A DNA stretch of 64,000 nucleotides. Origin: Silene conica. Lineage: Eukaryota; Streptophyta; Magnoliopsida; Caryophyllales; Caryophyllaceae. A program made the translations under genes and the position numbers. Under the pieces are notes generated by a model. That model did no database searches. It worked only from the letters and a program-made list of their open reading frames with translations, and was not told where the DNA came from. The first letter of the stretch is position 1, and every line of letters begins with the position of its first letter. This document shows positions 56,036 through 64,000 of the stretch, in pieces. The stretch spans positions 18,667,001-18,731,000 of the forward strand of contig CM055318.2 in NCBI GenBank assembly GCA_029255685.2, given 5' to 3'.

Positions 56036-57372
56036 TGATGCATGCCATTTCTATAGTCTTTTAGACTTCTTTTGCATGCATTTTTATGCTCTTTTGCCAA
56101 ACACCTTACTACTTTTAGCCCCGAATTGCCTACTTTGAGCCTTCTTGTATTAATTGCAGGAATATATTCGGAAGTATGTATTCGGAGTCGAAGTTTGTCC
56201 TCAAATTTGCATTTAGGAGGTCAGGAGAAGTGAACCACCCTTTGTATCAAGTCAAGGAAAGCATTTTTTTGAAGTCAACGTCCAAGTCAAGCCCAGAAAC
56301 AGTCGATCGACCAATCTTGGTCGATAGGAAAAGTCGATCGACCACTTTCTCAGTCGATCGACCAATCTTGGTCGATAGGAAAGTCGATCGACCACTTGTT
56401 CAGTCGATCGACCGGTTTCTTTCTGCCGAAGCCCATTTTGACCTAAGTCCATTAGGTCGTGAAAAGATTATCAGAACATTTCGTTTTTAAGCAGCCTTTA
56501 AAGTTTTCTGTAGAATACTTTTTACCTTAATCTTAAATCGACTCTTCTTATTTTTCCTCAGATAAAAATTTTTAGTCAGTTGTTTTTATTTTATTTCATC
56601 TTCAAGCTTGTAAGATCTAACCTTCCGGAATTCAGTACTCAACACTTTTTATTGGTAATTTTATTCCTTGCTCTTACTTTCTTTTATCTTTATTCATCTC
56701 TGCTTATCTCGCGATCATGTTTTCCTCTTTAGTTATTTCTTTCATTTCAATTGTTAATCCCTTTATGCATAGCTAATCCCTTCGACTAGGATATAGGTGA
56801 TCCTTTGATGATGTGACGATGTTCGTTTAGGTTTAGACTAGTTCGTAATTGTATGTCTCTGTTGTTAATTGTAGCATTTGATAGCGATTAGTCAATTAAT
56901 GCGCATGATTGATTAGTTGATTTGATAAAACCCCGACCTAAGATCGAAAGCCTGGTGAGGGTTAGATCTGCTACAAACATTAGAGTGCCCTAGTAAGTTG
57001 CGAGAGCCCGCTAGAAGCATTCTAGGGCGAATAGCGATCCGAGAGGACCTTTTCACTACCCCTTAGACCGATAATTGCGACTGATCTGCGACCTAAACCC
57101 CTTATCGTCACACAATCTTTGGTGAACCGACTATCCTAGTTTTCTCTCCCTTATATTTTTATACTCTTTCCTTACGCTTTTCTCTTCTCCCTTTCCTTCA
57201 CTACTTTTAGTTAGTCAAACAACAAACAAAACCCCCCAATTTGGTTACCTTGACAGACTTTAGTTTAGTTTTTAGAATTCTTATCTGTCTCCCTGTGGAT
57301 ACGGTCCCGACTTCCTTACTACATTAGTTAGGCCAGTTGGTTATCTTTGATAGGGTTGCGACAGCCGTGTCA
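56036..57372 (+). repeat. 3' LTR of the Athila element
   Basis: 1337 bp, nearly identical to the 5' LTR, with the same five-copy TCGATCGACC cluster (56302-56416). Confidence 0.95.
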
Positions 57373-58088
57373 CCCTTAAAAACTCATATGTCGACATTTT
57401 CATCTCCTTCAAAACACTTACACTGTAAACACATTTCACACAAAAACCTCCATTAATATCACCTTCTTTTGCTCATTTCTTCATCATCCGTCTACCGAAT
57501 TAAGGTAATAAGTACATTTTCGGAATCTTCATCGAATTGCAAGCCATCCGTCACTTCCGTTTTTCATTTCGTTCCACTTCAAAAATGGGTTGTTTTGGAG
57601 TAACCTGTGTATAGCTTATTTTAATCGCTTTTTCGTGTTGTAGGAGGAGGCTTAGAAGATCACAAGGAGGTTAGTGACGAGATTGAAGAGGAGTTAGGAG
57701 CTTAATCGCTTAACAGGTGACTATTATGAGTAACTCGGCCTTTTTGTCTAAATTAGCACATTATGTGATTTTGATGTGTTTTGATGAAAGCTAGTATGAT
57801 TATTGTGTTCTTAATGTTCTTCTTATGTTATACAAACTGATTTTGTGAAGATTTAATGATGAATTTGATGAGGAAATGAGATTTAGGAGTATACATGTTA
57901 AGACCGGTTAATTTGGGATTTATCTTGTTAACTCTCGAAATGATTGTTTGTATACATGTTCATATGTTTATTTGATGTGGTTTACATGCTGGAAGTATGA
58001 AATCATTGCTTAGAAACATGTTTAAGTCGGATTTGTAAAGTATTGAAGGGATTGGAATTGGCGAAGTTGACGAATTTTACGAGCAGAG

Positions 58089-58395
58089 GCTCTGAGCCGG
58101 CAGGCTGACCGGCAGCCGGTCGGCCGGCTCAGAGTCCGCTTTGTGTTATGTCGATTTTTGAAGAATTTTTAGAAATGGGTCCCCAGCCGGTGGACCGGCA
58201 GCCGGCCGGCCGGCTGGGAGTCCATTATGAGTTCATTTGTGTTAATGTGAAGAGGGAAGAAAGGATCCCCAGCCGGTGGACCGGCAGCCGGCCGGCCGGC
58301 TGGGAGTACCTTCTACTTGTTTTTGTTGTTGTCGGCTTGAGAGATGGACTCTCAGCCGGTTGATCGGCCGCCTGTGGCCAACCGGCTGAGAGCCC
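58089..58395 (+). repeat. Four GC-rich hairpins in the gypsy 3' LTR
   Basis: Counterparts of 39742-40045. Units two and three differ in the number of CCGG words (GGCCGGCCGGC against GGCCGGC), so the inner part changes length while the outer stems are kept. Confidence 0.85.
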
Positions 58396-58673
58396 CTGTT
58401 CGTGTTATTTGTTTTATAACTTTGGATTTTTAAGTCGAAATGCATTGATTCTCTTTCCGTATGCTTTGTATGCATGTTGGAGTCCCCAGAGTTCGGGCGG
58501 CACTATATTGGGTTCGGGAATGGAGTGAGGATAGAGACCCCCCGGTCGGGCAACCGAAAGGGAAACCGGCTCTCCCTCAACTTAGTTCCCGGGGTCAATT
58601 AAGTGTCGATTGGATATATTTCAAAGAATTGATTGTGGTTTAATGAGTAGCCTCCTTTGGAGATTTGGTTGTA

Positions 58674-59014
58674 GAACCACTTCGTGTGTGGTTCATTGTG
58701 TTTGTTCCGGACGAACTCCTCCGTGGGTAGTTCTGTCTCCTTCATGCGAACCCCTCCGTGGGTGGTTCTGCTTTCTTCGGACGAACCCCTCCGTGGGTGG
58801 TTTTGTCTTCTCCGTGCGAACCCCTCCGTGGGTGGTTCTGCTTCCTCCGTGTCGAACCCCTCCGTGGGTGGTTCTGATTCCTTCGTGCGAACCCCTACGT
58901 GGGTGGTTCTGCCTTCCTGACGAACCCCTCCATGGGTTGTTCTGTCTTTCTTCGTGTTGAACCCCTCCGTGGGTGGTTCAGTGTTCTGTGGTCGAACCCC
59001 TCCGTCGGTGGTTC
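58674..59014 (+). repeat. GAACCCC...GGTTC tandem array in the gypsy 3' LTR
   Basis: The same ten units as at 41122-41462, with scattered changes such as GAACTCCTCCGTGGGTAGTTC in unit two. Confidence 0.88.
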
Positions 59015-59881
59015 GCGTGTTTGTATTGACTGGTATATACTTGCATGAGTAGGGGTACGGTGTTATATACTTGCTGAATGATGGTATCTAGGTTGTGCGT
59101 TAAGTTGTCGCCTCTGAACCTTTATACTTGTGAATATGATTTTGGTATTTAGGTTATGTCTTAAGTTGACCGCTGAACCTTATACTTGTTGTATTTATCT
59201 GCTTGTCTAGTGTTGGTACAGTGTCAGATATAGATGTTGATATTGATGAGTTGAGTTCCTTGTTTTAAGTATTGTTCATCCAAGGCATTGGATGACTCTT
59301 CAATTGGTTTCGTAAATGGTTTGGATTGAAAGACCCCCCGGCCGGGTAACCGGAAGGGAAACCGGCTCTCCTTCCAAATAGTTTCCGAAGTTGGTTGAGA
59401 GCCTTTGCATGGTATTTGTATGATGATAGGAGTTTGAGATATCGATAAATGCTTCACATGATTGTTTATGTTGGAGTATAATACTTGTTTATATGTTTGG
59501 TGTTGTATGACATTAGGTGGCTATGAGAGCTCTAGTCACTCTCCACTGACTGTGGCGCACATGTTGTGTGTGTGTAGGTACATGAGGCTGTTTGCAGGGG
59601 GTTACGTTGAGGCTAGCGAGCGATGATCCTTCATCGACGATTTTACCCATTCGTTAGCTAGACCTAGTTTTATGATTTCCGTATTTTGGTGCCTGTAGGG
59701 ATATGCTATCCCGGGCTGCTTTTGTATAGTACTTATATACTTATTTATGTTTTATCTTTCGCATGTTTAGATTTCTAAAGCACCTCGCATGTTTAGTTTG
59801 TCAAAAAGTTTTAATTCCGCTGCATTTTTAGTACTTTGGTGTGTTTTAAATTTCCGCTTTCGCGAGGGGTTTTACATTCAA

Positions 59882-61032
59882 TCCATTTGTTCAGGCCTAA
59901 GGTGCAAAAGGGAATAACACGTATTCCTAAATCTGAAGTCTGCCAGATTTTTCTTGCAATCCACAGTTTTTAAAAATATGATCCACAGTTTCTTCCACCT
60001 CATCATGCGCACAAAGATGACAAACAGGCCTATGTAACGCCATTCTCCTTTGGTATTCCCTACCTGTAGGCAGAGAGTTAGTACAGATTTTCCACAGCAA
60101 GATCCAACATTGAGATGGTCCATTTAACTTCCAGATGTTTCTGATCATAACCTTAGAAACACTATTGAATCTGTTTTTATCTTTCTCTGTTCCTTTTTCC
60201 TCTAGATAAAACTTAGCAGCCGAAGAGTAACCTTGTTTGACCTTATAAATCCCATCTTTAGATAAATTCAAGAAACATAGGTCGTGGTCATTTTCACCAG
60301 GAAATTGGATAGCCTTGATTTTACGAACCGTTTCAAAGCTAAAAAGACTCCGAAGAAGAGTTGAATTCCACCCCTCCTCAGAAAAGAGATGACGAACTTT
60401 CATGTTTGAAACAGACGGCTCAATAGTCTTCAGGCTCTCATCAATAAGCGTTGGAATATGCCCGTTAACCCAGCTATCATTGATAACACTAATATTGGAT
60501 GAAAAGCCTACCTTCCAAGCAATATTCTTTTTTAACAGGTCCCAACCCCACAAGACGCCTCTACCTCCCCGGGAACAGTTAGAAGGTTTTTTAAAACCTT
60601 TTATGAGAGTGTTGTTATCAAGGACACCATATTTCATGCCAAGAACCTTTGTAAGGATGGAGTTTTGATTAGAAATGATGCGCCATGCATTTTTGCCCAA
60701 TAAAGCTTGATTAAGACAACTCGTATTTCTAATTCCTAACCCACCGACACCCTTTGGTTGTGCCAATACCACTTTGTTGCACCAGTGGATAGTTCTCCCT
60801 TTTTAAGTCCCGCCCACCAAAAATGCAAAATCAAAGAATCAATCTTAGAAATCACACTTATCGGTATTTTAAATACCGATAGAAGATAACAAGAGATAGC
60901 AGATAGGACTGAATGAATAAGAGTTAATCTCCCCGTAGCAGAAAGGTATAAAGCGTTCCAAGATGATAACCTTGTTCTTATTTTTTCCAAAATAGTATTA
61001 TAGAAAACGCTTTTATCTTGTCCCATAACAAA
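59882..61032 (-). mobile_element. LINE ORF2 middle part (zinc-binding RT-associated region)
   Basis: Minus-strand frames encode the segment after reverse transcriptase: ATGRLTLIHSVLSAISCYLL, then VVLAQPKGVGGLGIRN, LLGKNAWRI, GRGVLWGWDLLKKNIAWKVG, DSWVNG, and the zf-RVT region NIWKLNGPSQCWILLWKICT with CHLCAHDEVEETVDHIFKNC. Frameshifts occur near 60780 and near 59965, where ARKIWQTSDLG sits in another frame. The LINE is no longer functional. It continues at 38799 on the left and 62630 on the right. Confidence 0.9.
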
Positions 61033-61302
61033 TGATGCGTGTCTATTTTATGATGTTTTTCATCTATTTTTACACGCATTTGGTCGCTCATTTACTATGT
61101 TTTAGCCTTTATTTCCCAACAATCGTGTACTTTCGTATTTTTATGCACTTTTGCAGATTTATGCGGAAAAGGGATGATTTAGCACCAAATTCATGTCCTC
61201 AAGTCTTTTGCATAATTAAGGAACAATGGAAAGTCAACTGGAGTCTTTATTTAAGTACCAAAAGTCAAAGCGAGAAGAAAACCGAAGAATTCCTTGCGAA
61301 AG

Positions 61303-61438
61303 CGGTCGACCGACCAACTAAACGGGTCGGCCGACCAGGCCTAATTTCTATAAAGCCCGAATTTTGAAGAAAGGCCCAGAATTCAACTAAGCCCGTCAAA
61401 GAGGTCGACCGACCCACCAAAGTGGTCGACCGACCTCA
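61303..61438 (+). repeat. GGTCGACCGACC hairpins in the solo LTR, cluster 1
   Basis: Two paired sets: GGTCGACCGACC with GGGTCGGCCGACC (61304-61338) and GAGGTCGACCGACC with GGTCGACCGACCTC (61402-61438), 270 bp from the LTR start. Confidence 0.85.
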
Positions 61439-61959
61439 GCGAAGCCCAGAAACGAGATTTTTCGGAAAGTAATTAGAAGTAGGAGTCTTTTAGGAAACTC
61501 TAATTTTTGCCCTATATAAACTAATCTTGTGATTAGGGTTTTGCATTCAATAATTCATATTCATTGAGTTTTGAGAGATTCAATAATTCATATTCATTGA
61601 GTTTTGAGAGATTCAATCATTCAGTTTTTATTCAGTTTTTTAGTTTATTTGTAATCTTTCAATAATTCTCAAGCATTCATCAATAAAGTTTGTTCCTTTC
61701 TGCCTTAATCCCGATTCTGGTAATTACTCTTTTAATCTAGTTTTGTTATTGTTCTTATTACTATTGCATTCAAATAAGATAGAATTCTCAAGCTTTATTG
61801 ATTCTCGCATGTTTAGATTATTTACTATGTTTACCATGTTTATTCCCGTTTTCATAATCGTCTTAATAACCATGAGTAGCTAAATTTCATATGTTAGGAT
61901 GTAGGGGATGAATACGCGTAGGTAGTAGAAATTCCAAGACCGACTTGTAGCAGAGCCGC

Positions 61960-62033
61960 GGTCGGCCGACTCAAATAGTGGGTCGGTCGACCGAGGCTGT
62001 GGTCGGCCGACTGGAATAGCTGGTCGGTCGACC
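61960..62033 (+). repeat. GGTCGGCCGAC hairpins in the solo LTR, cluster 2
   Basis: GGTCGGCCGACT and GGGTCGGTCGACC occur as pairs twice within 74 bp, related to cluster 1 but in another part of the LTR. Confidence 0.8.
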
Positions 62034-62629
62034 ACCCGCGCATGTATCTTGTTTCGTCTTTCTTGTTGACTATAATATCCTATAATGAGACTGAAAGGAG
62101 ACTTGTAGGACGTTAGTAATGACCTACCCAAGATTGAGAGATACGGGAAGGGCATTGGTTTACACCTTAAGACGGCTAGGTTACTTAAGACTGAAAGGTA
62201 TGTGACCTAAGATTTAGGAATCACCCTTATTGTTGACACCCAATAATTGTGAGACCTAGGAACTAATAGCATAGGCCGAAAGGAGCTATTAGGTAGCATA
62301 GACCTAAAAAGTTATGTTACACCCCTTACGCGACTGCAATACATGTTGACCTTAGGATTTATATTACCTTAGCTATTTATTACCCCAAACATCCTAGCCT
62401 CCCTTTTATTATATTTTATTCTCATCTTTTATTTCTTGTTTTATTTTAATCTTCGTTTAGACTTAGTAATCAACAATCAAACCCCCAAAATTGTTACCTT
62501 TAAACATTAACAACAAACAATAAACATTCCCCACCTCTCTGTGGTTCGACCCTGACTTTCACTATCTATTGTTAAAGTTAGGAATTATAAATTTTATCTT
62601 TGATACCCACAACGACGGGCATCAACAAA

Positions 62630-64000
62630 CAAAGCTCCCAAGTACTTAACGAATTCATTCGTAGCTTTAATCCCAAGCATATCAAAAGCATACTTAGTTA
62701 AAACCATAGTAGAATTTGTAGAGAAAGTGATAGAGGATTTATCTTTGTTAATTTGTTGCCCTGATGCTTCACAATAGCTAGACAGAACCAACTTGAGCTT
62801 ATTGATAGAGCATCTACTATTTTCAATAAATAAAATAGAATCATCAGCGAATAATAGATGGGAAATAGACTCACTCCCTCTGGAAACTCTAATCCCTTTG
62901 ATGAATTTATCATTTTGTGCTTTCAACATGATCAGACCAGAGAGAACCTTCGTACAGAGGACAAAAAGGTAAGGTGACAGAGGGTCACCTTGCCGAAGCC
63001 CCCTCGTAGGGTTAAATCTAGCCGTAGGAAATCCATTGATTAAGATACAATAAAAGACCGTTGTGACACACTTCATGATTAACTCTACCATAGTATCAGG
63101 AATACCCAAGGAAATCAAGACCCCTTGAATGAAATTCCAACTCAATCTGTCATAAGCTTTGCTCATATCTGCTTTCATAGGTAGGTAACTACGCTTTGAT
63201 GACTTGTTATTCATGATCTTTGACATAATCTCATGAGCAATTAAAATATTATCCGAAATGGCCCTAGTAGGAACAAATGCATTTTGAAAGGGACCCACCA
63301 TATTGTTCATAAAGGGTTTTAGTCTGTTGGTAATGCATCTTGTCACAATCTTCATGCTGACATTACAAAGACTGATAGGTGTGTAATGTTCTGCTTTTTC
63401 CAGGTTGTCAACCTTAGGGATAAGAACAATGAAAGTATGATTCATTTCGTTAAGAATAAAACCGGAGTTTAGAATTTCAAGTACCGCTTTTGTCACCGAA
63501 TATTTAACCGTATGCCAGCATTTCTGATAAAAAATAGTTGGGATAGTGGGATACCATCCGGCCCTGGTGATTTTAGCCCTCCAAGTTGAAAAACGGCCTT
63601 CCGTACTTCCTTAGCAGTATAAGGGGCACATATATAAGATGTCTGCTGAATTGGGATCAATCTTCCGATCATTTGGTATACAATCAAATATTTCCCCATG
63701 TTCAGCCATGAATGAAGAGAAAATGCTTTGATGTTTACCAGCCTCAAATAATCCCTGAACTTAGAATTGAATTTCATTCCAATTTCCTTTTGAACAAAAG
63801 TCCACGAAAAATCCTGGAGCATTAATCCCTTTATAAAATTCCGCCATCTTCTCCCTTTGACCCAATTAAAGAAGAATTTAGTGCATTTATCCCCATCAGT
63901 ATCCCATTTTAACTTTGCCCTCTGTCTCCAAAAAGTAGCCCTATTCTTAGCAAAATCAATTAACTTAGAATGTGTGTCGTTATAAGCAGATAAATTACCA
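62630..64000 (-). mobile_element. LINE ORF2 reverse transcriptase (continues beyond the window)
   Basis: Minus-strand L1-type reverse transcriptase: KSPGPDGIP, HTFIVLIPKVDNLEKAEHYT, ISLCNVSMKIVTRCI, KADMSKAYDRLSWNF, GLRQGDPLSPYLFVLC, the catalytic HLLFADDSILF and KYLGA. A frameshift near 63540 separates the two main frames (YQKCWHTVKYS lies in the third frame). Further upstream DGDKCTKFFFNWVKGRRWRN is visible at about 63840-63900. The endonuclease part would lie beyond 64000. Confidence 0.92.

Larger units (their letters stand above)
45609..57372 (+). mobile_element. Athila-type Ty3/gypsy retrotransposon, very young
   Basis: 11.8 kb with TSD CCCTT and LTRs of 1338 and 1337 bp. By eye I find one substitution (AAGCCCATT/AAGTCCATT) and one 1-bp indel (CCCTTTAG/CCCTTAG) between them. 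Order: LTR, tRNA-Asp primer site, gag-pol in one frame, a motif-rich spacer, an ATHILA-family ORF, a long spacer, purine tract, LTR. The integrase catalytic core is missing, so it probably moved with integrase supplied by another copy. Confidence 0.94.
38800..59876 (+). mobile_element. Gag-only Ty3/gypsy element interrupting the LINE
   Basis: TSD TTCAA at 38795-38799 and 59877-59881. LTRs begin TGTAACATCCCGCATT and end GGGTTTTACA. The element's own length is about 8.5 kb once the 779-bp MITE in its 5' LTR and the 11.8-kb Athila in its 3' LTR are removed; both LTRs then measure about 2.74 kb. Its internal region has gag but no recognisable protease, reverse transcriptase or integrase. Confidence 0.92.
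57378..59876 (+). repeat. 3' LTR of the gag-only gypsy element, right piece
   Basis: Continues the LTR from AAAACTCATATGTCGAC to GGGGTTTTACA. It lacks the MITE present in the 5' LTR and has its own copies of both hairpin arrays. Confidence 0.93.
61033..62624 (+). mobile_element. Solo LTR of an Athila-like element inside the LINE
   Basis: 1592 bp, begins TGATGCGTGTCTATTTTATG and ends CGACGGGCATCA, with TSD ACAAA (61028-61032, 62625-62629). Removing it with one TSD copy restores the LINE frame (KYLGALFV then MGQDKSVF). Layout as in the Athila LTR, with a TTTTGCAGATTTATGCGG word, hairpin clusters, and an ATTGTTACCTTT...GTGGTTCGACCC end. No internal region remains, so it arose by LTR-LTR recombination. 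Confidence 0.93.

Overview
This is nuclear DNA from a flowering plant. It contains split genes with GT-AG introns, an intact plant nuclear tRNA-Lys(CUU), Stowaway MITEs, Ty1/copia and Ty3/gypsy (Athila-type) retrotransposons, an L1-type LINE, MULE and hAT elements, and no bacterial or organellar gene order. Repeats built on 'gacggat' and 'cttaagacggtctta' motifs look like those I associate with Caryophyllales (Caryophyllaceae or Amaranthaceae), but this taxonomic placement is an inference.

Left part (1-13.3 kb), gene island. It holds a C-terminal exon of an unrecognised protein, a stray exon of a 20S proteasome beta-2 gene, a complete ten-exon gene for a CWF19-like protein 2 (776 aa, CwfJ C-terminal domains), and a two-exon gene for a 59-aa membrane protein. 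The small protein carries the signature of the respiratory complex III assembly factor Brawnin/UQCC6. MITEs sit in introns of both complete genes.

Middle (13.9-37.7 kb), mostly transposon debris with a few genes. A MULE (9-bp target duplication, ~155-bp inverted ends) contains a defective copia element, whose 3' LTR contains a hAT element. Next come two oppositely oriented Athila-related remnants with only the start of gag, an old LTR fragment, a single-exon At-4/1-like coiled-coil gene with an internal 47-residue duplication, a SINE tail, a broken actin gene, two nested inverted-repeat elements, and the tRNA-Lys gene.

Right part (38-64 kb), nested insertions whose order can be read. A minus-strand LINE was split by a gag-only gypsy element (38800-59876, TSD TTCAA) and by a solo LTR (61033-62624, TSD ACAAA). 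The gypsy 5' LTR then received a 779-bp MULE-type MITE. Its 3' LTR received an almost unmutated Athila element (45609-57372, TSD CCCTT) with one long gag-pol frame. That frame has lost the integrase catalytic core in frame, and a frameshifted ATHILA-family ORF follows it.

The most unusual signal is that five different LTR families here carry several copies of short GC-rich hairpins inside the LTR. The sequence differs by family (TCGATCGACC, GGTCGACCGACC, CCACCCCG...CGGGGTGG, CAGCCGG...CCGGCTG, GAACCCC...GGTTC) but the layout is the same. In one family the outer stems change in a compensatory way between repeats. In the Athila element the same motif also recurs inside the gag coding region and downstream of pol. 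The copia LTR separately carries an eight-module heat-shock-element array.
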